In this document: piece by piece, positions 35,227 to 45,746 of the stretch | How positions within the stretch are numbered: the stretch's first letter is position 1 | Layout of the letters: each line of letters starts with the position of its first letter | Source: Lathyrus oleraceus | Taxonomy: Eukaryota; Streptophyta; Magnoliopsida; Fabales; Fabaceae | Direction of reading: 5' to 3' | DNA length: 64,000 nt | Assembly: GCF_024323335.1 (NCBI RefSeq) | Contig: NC_066585.1 | Coordinates: forward strand, 533,090,582 to 533,154,581 | Notes under the pieces: generated by a model | Told to the model about the DNA's origin: nothing | The model's input: only the letters and a program-made list of their open reading frames with translations | Database searches by the model: none | Program-made: the position numbers and the translations under genes

Positions 35227-35842
35227 TGTCGCATTACGCGAAAAACCGGCGGGAAAAGAAGAACAACAGAGCCGCCACCGTGCGTTATTTATCCCAAAAG
35301 AGGGAAAGGAAACGCTCGAAGTAAACCTAGGAAAGGACATGGTCTCGCGACCAAAGAGGATGGGTTCGGGAGTCGGTTATGCGAAGGGAAGGTATTAGCA
35401 CCCCTACGCATCCGTAGTACTCTACGGGATCCACGCACAGAAGGAAGGAAAATTGGTTGCTAAACACTGCTCAAACACACACACACTGGCTGAAAGAGAC
35501 AAAAGAGACTGACTGAAACTGACTCGGCAGGACATCGTATTCTGGGCCTACTTAGTCTATCAGGCATAGACATCAGAGTCGAAGTAGTTCGGACTGGGGA
35601 GACGACACATGCTCGCTAGGATGTCGCATCCTATGCATACGTATCTTCTCGGACGAGAGAAGAATCAGAGCATTCGTAGCTCGGCTGACACGCACACAAA
35701 CACAACAAGACAAAGGCAAACGTGGAGCCCGAATGCCAATCACTGGACTTACATCAGCATCCGAACCAGAAAACACACACAGGAAACCAACTGCCAATCG
35801 CTGGACTTATGTCGGACTCCAACCAGAACACACACAAGGGTG

Positions 35843-35893
35843 GAAAAAGAAAAAGGGCGAAAAAAGAAAAAGGGCGAAAAAAGAAAAAGGGCG
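35843..35893 (+). repeat. 17-bp tandem repeat, three copies
   Basis: Unit AAAAAAGAAAAAGGGCG (first unit slightly different). The other LTR has four copies at 48973-49041. Confidence 0.9.
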
Positions 35894-36312
35894 CCCGGAG
35901 AGATCAGCTCAATCTCCTGCCTACATACTTCATCTGGTATGAAGATCAGGGCGATGTAGTTCCCCTACGCAGGGAAAAAGGACTAGCTTAACCAGATAAC
36001 AGAGGGAGACACAACACTAGGGAGACTACGACTCGAGCCTAGATGTTGTCATGCAAAGTCAACCCTAAGTTAAGGTTTCTAGCTAAATGGCACGAGGGCC
36101 AACCTATCCTAGACAAGGCTTGCACAGGAAGCAAGGGTCTCGATTGCAACTAGGGCAAGAGAAAGGGGAGGTCTCAATCGCAACGAGGGCGAGAGAAAAG
36201 AAATAGTGTTAGTTGTTAGTCAAACTCGACAAGACATCGCATCTCGTGCCTACGTATCTCATCTGGACATGAGAATCAGAGTTGCCGTAGTTCGGCTACG
36301 GAGGGACAAAGG

Positions 36313-36459
36313 TCTCGATTGCAACTAGGGCAAGAGAAAGGGAAAGTCTCGATCGCAACGAGGGCGAGAGAAAGGAAAAGTCTCGATCGCAACGAGGGCG
36401 AGAGAAAGGAAAAGTCTCGATCGCAACGAGGGCGAGAGAAAGGATCGCAACGAGGGCAA
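36313..36459 (+). repeat. 34-bp tandem repeat in Ogre LTR
   Basis: Units contain TCTCGATCGCAACGAGGGCG then AGAGAAAGGAAAAG. There are about four copies, the first a variant with ATTGCAACTAGGGC. Related single units lie near 36145 and 36175. The array is repeated at 49461-49606 in the other LTR. Confidence 0.85.
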
Positions 36460-39400
36460 AAGCAAACAAGGATTAGTCTAAACTAAACCTAACTTGCACA
36501 GGAAGCAAGTCAAACAAACATACAAGTACAGATAGCACACACTATACACAAGCAAGTGGCTCGACCAAGGGTTAGGTTTTAATCGAGGGGTCATGTCAAC
36601 CTCAACAAACAAACCTCTGGAATGGGGTGAGTGTTGCTCTTAACCTTGCCATTGAGGGGCTAAGGTGAAGCAGATGAAAGGAGATGAGGGGTGTGCCTCA
36701 TTGCTTCTATCCCTGGCCTGGGAGAGCATTTGACAAGAATGTGTGGGTTCAGAAAGTGGGAACCCTTCTACACATTTGATTGACTCGATTGATCTTGGGT
36801 TTTGATCTCAATGCTACAACCATGTAATGGGAGCAAGGAGAAGACTCACTGAATAGTAGGGGATAGGTTACTTATCCCTTTGATCTACCAATTGCCTTAC
36901 TTGAAGGACTTTTCCTGCTTGGGACAAATTTAAACACACACAAGCATCGCCTCTTAAGGAGGACTTCAGACAGTTGCCTGGCCAAGTAACAGGCCAGGTC
37001 TTCCAGACTACATGAAGAACAAGGAATTATACCTCAAAGCAAATTGCTAAATAGCAAAGCAAAGCAAGTTCAAAGAACTTAAGCAACTAAGGGTACCTGA
37101 AATAGTCCAACTAATCAGTACACAGTTTCAACAATTTAAATCAGAAGGAAATGAATCAACAGTTAACAATAAACAGAAATGCAAAAGCACAAGACCCAAC
37201 TCATATGAGTCATACCACCTACAAAACAAAGGTTAGCACATGATATATAATCAAGCTCAATCAAATTGGCAAAGGTTTCTTTGAGGCATTATTGCTTAAC
37301 CTGAAACAAATGAACTCAACATAAGCCAAGAGACCACTAGGGCAAGCCTAGGGTCAAAAATAAATGATAAAGTCAAAACAGCAAATGAAAGTCAACCAAA
37401 ATCAAGTTTGAACAATCAAGAAGTAAACTCAATTGGTCCCACATTCATATCATGCATCATCATGATTTCATAAGCAAAGGAAGTCAAAGCATGGCAAATG
37501 AGGGCATACAAAAGTCAACAGCAAGACTTGCATCAAAAGTCAACTCAAACATTTTCAAAAATCACCAAATAATTCATGATCAATCCTAACACCTAGCATG
37601 GTAAGCATGTAAAATTTCATCACAATTGGACAAGTGGAAGGCAGTCAATGAAAATCATGAAGTCAAAGCAAATTTGAATATGCTCAATGAAGTCAACAGA
37701 AAGACTTAGCTCAAAACCAAACATAGTCAATTCCAAAAATTATCAAATAATTCAGGGTCAATCACAATCCATAGCATGGCATTCATATAAAATTTCAGCT
37801 CAATTGGATCATGGGAAGATGGTTAATTAAAATCAGGAAGTCAACACAATTTCAAGTAAGCACAAAGAAGTCAACAAAACATGTGTCATCTTCAAAAAAT
37901 CATAACAAAATGAAAACAGATGAGAAATGGATGGGATCAACACCAATGCAAAGCTCAAGATGTCTAGTATGCACATACGAAATTTCATGATCATACAACA
38001 AGGCATGAGGATTTCCCAAATGAAATGGCAAGAGGTGTCACATAAAGTCAACAATTGACTAGGCAGGGAAGAAAATTCACAAACAAATGGGAAATTGCAC
38101 AATTAAATCCAGGAAAAATCACACATCAACTAGACATATAAGAGATGGCTCATGCAAAATTTCACATTATTTGAGGGCCAGGAAGTATGTCAACAAAAAT
38201 CATGAACTTGCATAACAATGGTGTGACACAAATTGTCACACCCTACTTCAAAATTTATATCTAACAAACCACAAATGATAAATGCACAAACTCTACATCA
38301 AAACAAAGGTGAATGAGTGTAGATTAACCACAAAAAATTTCAGGGTCATTGAATGCAACATGATCATTTCACAAAAGGATTGGCAAAAGGTATCAAATAA
38401 GCATACATGACAATAAACCTCATACCATTTATAATCCAGCCAACCAAAAATTCAATAAAAATCATGATAAAATACTAGACATTCAACAGGTCATAATGCA
38501 AAAAATCCCATGATTTTTGGAGTTGAAATGAATGAGAAATGGATTTTAGAAGTGAAGTAACAAATTGGAATAACATGAGCAAGATAACATGGAAGGATAA
38601 GTCAACCATGGTTGACCGGTGGCAATTCAGTAAATACGCGCGTTACTTAACCAAACGCTGCGTTTCAGGCCACGAAATGGAATGTTCTGGTTGGCCAGTT
38701 TTCAATGAAACAGTAACTTATGCAGAAAATTCAAAACAGCCACCAATCATGTTTCATGTTTCTGGGCAAGTGATTAGGGTTTTGGCAGCAACAACATGTG
38801 TTCATCCTCATGCAAGCAACATCATGGCAAACAAATTTCACACAGAAACGCACAAAGAGCATGGCAATGCAACAGTAAATCCATCATGCAAACAGAACAA
38901 ACAAACAGCCAAAAGCAATCAAAATTTCTGGGCAAACTTAGGGTTCATGAACAACAATAACAGCTTCATCATTGGAAGAACAAATTTCCCAGTTCTTTGA
39001 ATCAAGCATACCATTCGAATCAGTGAACCAAACACAAGCACAATCCAAACATGGTTTTCAGTGAATCATCATCATCAAGGTAAATCGACCAAGAACAAGT
39101 TTGAGCATAAAAATGTAAATTCAGATTTCTCATGCATATCTTAATCATTTCATGTGATACAAGTTGCAATGAACTCAGCATACTAAACTCTATCTAACAC
39201 AGGGCATGGATTAGAGAAAAGAGAGATTCGAAAATTTACTTGTTCTTGAAGAAATTTGGAACTCAGTTGCTATTTGGCCAGGATAAGCTCGAACAGATGA
39301 AGATTTGTGCTTCCAATGGTGAATAGTGAAGTTGCTTTGACTCAATGTATCTTGTTTTTGCTCAAACCACGATTTGCCATGGATGGATATGTTGAAGCAC

Positions 39401-40805
39401 AGTCCAGCAAAGCTCCTCACAGTTGAAGAATGATGATTGAAATGAACTTAAAATGATGCTTAGGTGTTTAAACAAACATGCTTGCTCGTGGTCCTCTTAG
39501 GGTTTTGACAGATTTTGAGAAATGCAAGAAAATGGATTTTGGAGAGCAAGTGTTTTTCTGAGTGTTTGCATCTGCTAGTAGGGTTAGAATTTTGCTGAAA
39601 ATGTCTTTATATTCATCTGTTTAAGCTTGGTTCATGACATGCTAAACTTGTTTTGCTTAAATGAACCAAAATGCAAAATTGCTAATTTTGCACCAAAGGC
39701 CAATGGAGTGTGCAAGTTCTGGCCGAGTTGGGCTTGCAAACAAGTCTCAAATAACAATTAAAACAATTTCCAAATGGCCACTTGTGCTGAAAAGCCTTAA
39801 TTCAAAAAGTCAATATTTGGTCATACTTGAATTTAAATGAGACAAGTCAAAAAATGCCATTTTGATTGGCAAGGTTTTGGTACATGAAATTTATATTTTT
39901 GGAAAGAGGAGATGAAATGTGGTTTGTAGGAAAAAACCCCACCAAAGTTGGCCTTATGGTTCATGAGATATGGCTTGTTGAAGTTCACAAATTTTTGAAA
40001 TTGAATTGATCATATCTTGACAACCATACATGGGATTTGGGTGTTCTTGGACTTTTTGAAAATGGGAGAACAAGATCTTCAACTTTCATGTTGGGCAAAA
40101 ATTCATTTGAAGCTTGTATCATGATGTAAGTTTAAGATCAAGAAGTTTCCATTTTTGGCAGTTGAAATTACAGGTCCACTTTCTATTTTGGGAAATTTCT
40201 GATTTTCTTCAAATTCTTCCATGATGAGGTTTGGCATGATACATGAGGCTTGTATGGACATGAATGAGCTCCTTCAAATCAATTCCATCCATCAAATCAC
40301 TGATTAAATCCACAGTTGACCAAGTTTGACTTTTCTAGGGTTTTGCTTGACTGAAGCACCTTCTGATGAATTCCAAACCCTAATTCCTTGATATCTTGAT
40401 TCCAAATGATGTCTCAAGATATATGAACCCTTGATGATTGATCATGGTGCCCAAATTCTGCAAGAATGGCCACCATCCACTGCAAACGACTGACTTTGAC
40501 TTTCTAGGGTTCCTGACTGACTGTGCATGAACTGATGACTTCTGAGCCTCCAATCTTTGACTTAAACACTTCAAATGGACCTCCAAGTCATGTGAACTTG
40601 TTGGACAAACCTTAGGGCCTTGGCTCCTTGAGAAACACCCTTGCTTGCTTGGTTGACTGATCTCCTGATCAGTTTGACCTAATTCTTGACTTTCTTGCTC
40701 TTGGGGCAACTGGGGACAATGCAATGCTATGCAATGGATCATGATATGCTATGACCTAATATGAGATGGTATGTACAATGATAGGTGCAAATTTGAGGTG
40801 CTACA

Positions 40806-40822
40806 GCTGCCCCTATTCAATC
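40806..40822 (-). promoter_or_regulatory. Polypurine tract of Ogre element
   Basis: On the minus strand, GATTGAATAGGGGCAGC abuts the 3' LTR start TGTAGC; compare AAATAGGGGCATC before 11493. Confidence 0.75.
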
Positions 40823-40981
40823 AGCTGGGAACCCGAACGGATGATAGCAGCGGCTGTCAGACCTTCAGGGTAAACAGGGATTGAATACAAAAGAACCGTA
40901 GAAATTTGCACCGACTAGATATGATACAAAGGAACCACGTCATTTACTGATGACAACTGCATGACAGCTTCAGAAAAGCAA

Positions 40982-42070
40982 AACCATTTACCGATGGTTG
41001 GACAACCGGGAACTTGATATTTACCGATATCAACTTCAGCAAGACCATTTACCGATGGCGGCTGGGGAAAACAAACTTCTGAAAAACAAAACCATTTACC
41101 GATGGTTAAAACTTGATATTTACCGATATCAACTTCAGCCAGACCATTTACCGATGGCTGCTGGGAAAGCAAACTTCTGAAAAACCAAACCATTTACCGA
41201 TGGTTAAAACTGGGACCTTGATATTTACCGATATCAACTTCAGCACGACCATTTACCGATGGCTGCTGGGGAAAACAAATGATGTTGAAAAGGAAGCAAA
41301 ACCATTTACCGATGGTGGCTTCAAAGAAAACTTGACATTTACCGATGTCAACTTAGCAAGACCATTTACCGATGGCTGCTGCAACTGGGAACTCGATATT
41401 TACCGATATCGAAGAAAACTGGGCCATTTACCGATGGCATCTCCGCTTGGGGAGGAACAAAAATCTTTGTTGTGATACCAGACAAGACGTTTACCGACGA
41501 CTTCTGGGGATTTTGATTTTACTAACGAGAGAACAAAGAATGACCAGACATTTACCGATGACTGGGATGGGACCCGATGTTTACCGACATCGAAAGATGA
41601 TGTTTACCGACATCACGAAGAATGACCAGACATTTACCGATGACTGGGGTGAGACTCGATGTTTACCGACATCGAAAGATGATGTTTACCGACATCAAAA
41701 AGAATGACCAGACATTTACCGATGACTGGGATGAGAAATTTATTGGGGAAAGACAAACAAATATTTGCAACTGGAAACCAGATAGGACATTTACAGATGA
41801 CTCTACTGGGGATTTCTAGCTGGGGAATTATCAGACATTTACCGATGACTGAAGGAAAGACTCGATGTTTACCGACGCCGAAACAATGGCGTTTACCGAC
41901 ACCAAAAAAATGACCAGACATTTACCGATGACTGGGTGAGACTCGATGTTTACCGACACCGAAGCAATGGCGTTTACCGACACCAAAAAATGACCAGACA
42001 TTTACCGATGACTGGGGTGAGACTCGATGTTTACCGACACCGAAACAATGGCGTTTACCGACACCAACGG
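40982..42070 (-). repeat. TTTACCGA hairpin array (about 30 copies)
   Basis: TTTACCGA occurs about 30 times. The first half (40982-41440) has units of about 100-112 bp. The second (41541-42070) has units of about 75-81 bp. Nearly every copy is centred in an inverted repeat with loop TTACCG (CGGTAA in the element sense). Examples: AACCAT/ATGGTT at 40982-40999, TTGATAT/ATATCAA at 41014-41033, TTGACAT/ATGTCAA at 41332-41351, TCGATAT/ATATCGA at 41393-41412, CGATGT/ACATCG at 41575-41592 and TGATGT/ACATCA at 41598-41615. Confidence 0.95.
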
Positions 42071-42088
42071 AGAGGAGGAATACTTCTT

Positions 42089-42280
42089 CGATTTGAAAAT
42101 CGGAAATTGGCCTGAACGCCACTTCGGTCTGAATACCGGAAAATTGGCCTGAGTGCCATGAGTACATCGACCTGATCGTCGGAAACTCCTTCGGTCTGAA
42201 TACCGGAAAAAACATAAGTACATCGACCTGATCGTCGGAAACTTCTTCGGTCTGAAAACCGGAAAAACGGCTTGAGTGCC
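42089..42280 (-). repeat. CTGANN-loop hairpin array (nine hairpins)
   Basis: Small inverted repeats around a CTGANN hexamer. They are TGGC/GCCA (42108-42121, 42145-42158), CGGT/ACCG (42125-42138, 42192-42205, 42248-42261) and CGAC/GTCG (42168-42181, 42224-42237). A GGC/GCC form lies at 42269-42280, and the array is preceded by CGATTT-GA-AAATCG at 42089-42102. Spacers are A-rich GGAAA-type. Confidence 0.9.
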
Positions 42281-44713
42281 AAAGCGTGAATTGGTTTGTG
42301 TTCCAAAACACTCAACATCCTGAAGAGGGCTAGAAAAGCAGTCTTGTTAAAGGATGGACATTCGATTCCACAAGGAATACGAATCTTACTCTGCTGGAGA
42401 TAACAATCGAAAGATTGACCAAAGAGTGCATGAGATATATTATCTATAGCCATCAAAATGTAGATAATAACCTCGCATGGAAGATTATCCATAACCGGGT
42501 TGTAGGTTGTTAAATGAATAATCGACCGAAAAGAAAGGCATCAGGGCACCAGGACTAGGTATGCAAAAGATGACCAATCAAAAGAGGATAAAGTTGCTAA
42601 CTCGGAGCAAGTATCCAAAGGGGAAAGAATATCAATACCGCAAATCGGATACTGATAACTGCAAAGAGGGGATTACATCTACCTGTTTGTAGGCAGAAAA
42701 CCACGGAAAAGTAACCAGTCATCATCGGGATGAGCACAAAGGGTTAATTCCAACAAGGGGATGAAAGTGGGATTTTACAACTACCAGCTAGTGGGTAGAG
42801 GCCATCAAACAGTCTTCTGAGAGACAGAGTGAGAAAAAAGGATTTACAACTACCGGGTAGTAGGTAGAAGACCATAAAGAAAGGACTTACAGCTACCGGT
42901 TCGTAGGTAGAAGCCAACAAATTCCGCTGACGATAAGATGAATGAGTGCCGGTTAGTGAGCAACTATTCATTTATGCCCCAGGGAAGTACAGGAGACAGC
43001 CAACAGGAAGCCAATTTAGGATTGATCCAAAAAGGCAGACTGAACAAGACTCATCCTAATGAGGAAAGAACTCAATAGGGAAAACCCATCCCGTGTAGGG
43101 AGGGAACGGAAGCAACCGTCATCCACGAGGATGTATCTCAGTGGGGAAATGGCAGGAAAGGATAGACACTTTCTGCTTAAGGGGTTGGCTCTACATGGAG
43201 AGATCAGACACACCCCACTCTGCTAGGAGGATCTACTGGAGAGATCTGTATCAACAAATAGCAGGAGGTAGCAATCAAACAGATACCCGGCGACAGCTGC
43301 AACATGAGTATCCAAATGCTATGATTATGCATGTATGCATTATGCATGATGAACGTATGATGAATGCTGACAAACAGACATGCTCAACACGCAGGTCCGG
43401 GAATCAACCGTCCGGAGAGAAAACCAAAGCCACCAGAGAGCAAAGAAAATCCACTGGGGACTGGGATATCAAGGAACATTTATCCTGCAGGGGAGGAAGG
43501 CCACCGGAGGCTTCCGGAGGGATCGTCAGTCACAACCGGAGAACAGAGTTCAACATACAGGCGTATGCGCCACAATAACTCGTGCTGGAAATCAGGGATA
43601 CCAAGAAGCAACCAGATCTCTGATGAGGATACAAAAGCATTGATAAGGCTCATCATGCCAACAACTCCGCTGGGGGATCCATCCGAGGGCATGACATAGT
43701 ACTGGGATGTTGATCTACCAAATACTGAATCTTCAAAGAAAAACACCCACGTTGGGGAGAGATGAAGACTGCTCTGCTGGAGAGGCGAAAGTTGAAGTCT
43801 TCAGTAAACACTCTGCTTGGGGAACTGCCCCACAATAATGTCCGAAACAACAAACTTGCTGGGGATGCCCCACGATAGGGCTCAAACAGCACTCTACTGG
43901 GGATGCCCCACAATAGAGCTAACAGGGATTTGGAGGAAAAATCTGTACTGCCGGGAACATGAAGATGAATAACTTCAAACAACACTGTATCGGGCAACTT
44001 CACTGAGGAGAGACCATACGAGGTTCTGCAGGACAAAGATACAGTCATGCTCGAGATACGAACAATTGTCTTACCTGTTGGTAATCATACCACCCTCGGG
44101 AGAGCACTGCGGGTCTCCTAGGTATCCTTCCATCATCGTGAATGTTCACTTTGTTTAAGAACAATTTTTTGAAAAATTTGTTTATTTTGAAAACAATGAT
44201 ACTTTATCAATGAAAACATGCAAAACATTTGTTGAGTTGAAACAAATAAGAGTGCAAACAATTTGGATAAAAGCTCAAATTAATGTGATGGAATGGTAGT
44301 CTGCAAAGGGCGAGACTCCATAGATCTGTACAAGTTTGAAATCGGTGATATATATTGGAGAGGGCTACATTGAACATAATGACCTTTCCTCTACCATTCT
44401 GAATTTTCGATGTATTCAAAGCTTCAGTCGACGACGAATCGAGAATCCCTGACGGATGACAGATATAGAGCACAGTCTTGTCAAGATGCAGTTACTTGCC
44501 AAATCTCTAATTTTTGCCTAGATTGTCCCAGTGTGAGGTGCTCAATCTAGCGGGACGCGAATTCTCTCTTTTTTTCAATGTCTCTAACTTTTGCCTGGAT
44601 CGCCCTTTCGGGTTTTCAATCCACCGAGACGCTCCTTTTTGCCTAAGTCGCCCTTTGGGGTGTTCGACTTATCGAGCTTTTGCTTTTTTTGTTTTAGGCG
44701 AAGTATTTCTTGA

Positions 44714-44990
44714 CTGCATCAGAATTCACAGGACGAGTGAACTTCTCCATCCATTGTTGTAGGTGTCAAAACATTGCTTGAAGAGGCTGGACGTTCATAG
44801 CTTGGAGTCCACTTGCCCCTGGAATCGGGCACGAAAGACAGGACTTTCTTGAGCACAGGGTCCCTCGGAACACACGAGGCTTGACCTTCTTGTTGAATGC
44901 TTTTTCTCTCTCTGCTGATATGACTGACCATGACACATGGCAGTTGATCTTTTCTTTTTGATTGAATTCAGCATCAGCCAACTTGGGACT
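44714..44990 (-). pseudogene. Ogre integrase C-terminus, frameshifted
   Basis: Minus-strand blocks in changing frames: a CHGQSYQQREK-like segment, then VLKKVLSFVPDSRGKWTPSY (open frame 44931-44719), ending near HSSCEF at 44714. This is the same segment as 5143-5495 but with several frameshifts, a damaged GPY/F motif and no catalytic core. It joins a low-complexity tract at its 5' side (44999-45135). Confidence 0.75.
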
Positions 44991-44998
44991 TTGAGGGT

Positions 44999-45095
44999 GC
45001 TATCTTTCTTTTGTTTTTTTTTTCTTTTGATTTTGCTTTTGATTTTGCTTTCTTTTGATTTCTTTTGATTTTGCACCCTCCTCTTTCTTTTTTCT

Positions 45096-45135
<40 letters not shown>
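44999..45135. repeat. T-rich low-complexity tract at pol deletion
   Basis: On the + strand, CTTTTGATTTTG-type repeats end in a T-run of about 30 at 45104-45132. It lies exactly between the protease-RT spacer remnant and the integrase tail, where about 3 kb of pol should be. The Lys-rich frames are its translation. Confidence 0.9.
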
Positions 45136-45137
<2 letters not shown>

Positions 45138-45305
45138 GCCCCAGTTGGCTGTTCTGCTGATTCTCGAGATGCGGCTGAGTGTGATCTTCTTTCCTTGCTC
45201 AAGAAGTCGGGAAATCTCGTCAGGAATCCCTTCAACATCATCTTCGTCCGTTTCGAATACAGGGAATTCAAAAATTGGGAGATGACGTCTGATCACTATG
45301 TTCAA
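45136..45305 (-). pseudogene. Protease-to-RT spacer remnant of Ogre
   Basis: The minus strand from 45305 encodes LPIFEFPVFETDEDDVEGIP then DEISRLLEQGKKI. This is the acidic linker that precedes reverse transcriptase in Tat polyproteins (usual form FP.FE....D.IPEEL.RLLE). It stops at the low-complexity tract. No protease motif was found upstream; 45306-45746 is AT-rich and closed in this frame. Confidence 0.6.
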
Positions 45306-45746
45306 TGGGTTTGAGAAACAACCTGCATAAAGATTTTGATATGAAAAGCTCTTTGAAAATCAAACAAGACAATCGTTATGCAGATGAAAAGATTGCTTTT
45401 ATTCTTGTTTTTAAAGGTTTTTTGTGATCACCAATTTCATGCAACAAGCGAAAAGGGAAAACAAATGGAAAAACAAATGTTTAACATGAATTTATTTGAA
45501 TGAAAATATCATTGCACAAAATGTTGCCAACAATGTCATCACTTCTCCTTTTGGCATGGGAGAAGGGTTTTTAAACAAAGTGATTATTACAAAGACTTAT
45601 GAACAACCGTAGGAACGCCCACAGTGACCCAATTGTGATAGATCCCACCGGGGATGACAACTGTCAGTATCTCTTGCATCAGCAGCTTCTGTTTTCTGAA
45701 CAACCCTTCTGAAGAAAAGTCGGCGCCAGCCCAGGACTTGTTATCT

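Larger units (their letters stand above)
35227..40805 (-). mobile_element. Ogre 3' LTR (5579 bp)
   Basis: Nearly identical to 48358-53957; by eye about two dozen substitutions and a few small indels. Internal tandem repeats are a 17-bp A-rich unit (35843-35893, three copies) and a 34-bp unit (36313-36459). A possible TATA box lies on the minus strand at 39606-39611, about 1.2 kb from the LTR start. Open frames on the + strand in the LTR (for example 38539-39000) are antisense and not supported as genes. Confidence 0.95.
40806..44713 (-). mobile_element. Ogre 3' untranslated region
   Basis: Noncoding from the integrase stop to the polypurine tract, 3.9 kb. It is homologous in reverse to 5496-11492 (clearest at 44200-44700 versus 5520-6060, and at 42400-42480 versus 9900-10500). 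It contains two dense hairpin arrays (40982-42070 and 42089-42280). It also has a GGGG(ATG)CCCC group near 43815-43915. Open frames here are repeat translations. Confidence 0.8.

Noticed and set aside
38539..39000. 153-codon + strand open frame, repeated at 51689-52150
   Set aside because: It is antisense to the Ogre LTR and present twice only because the LTR is. All four differences I see between the copies change the amino acid (Leu/Ser, Gly/Asp, Thr/Ala, Ser/Asn), which argues against selection on the protein.
40380..40742. 120-codon minus-strand frame near the LTR start, also at 53532-53894
   Set aside because: No family resemblance, and it lies in U3 upstream of any likely transcript start.
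40982..42070. CRISPR-like array
   Set aside because: Repeats are degenerate, the variable part is the repeat's own stem and not a spacer, and the setting is a plant retrotransposon.
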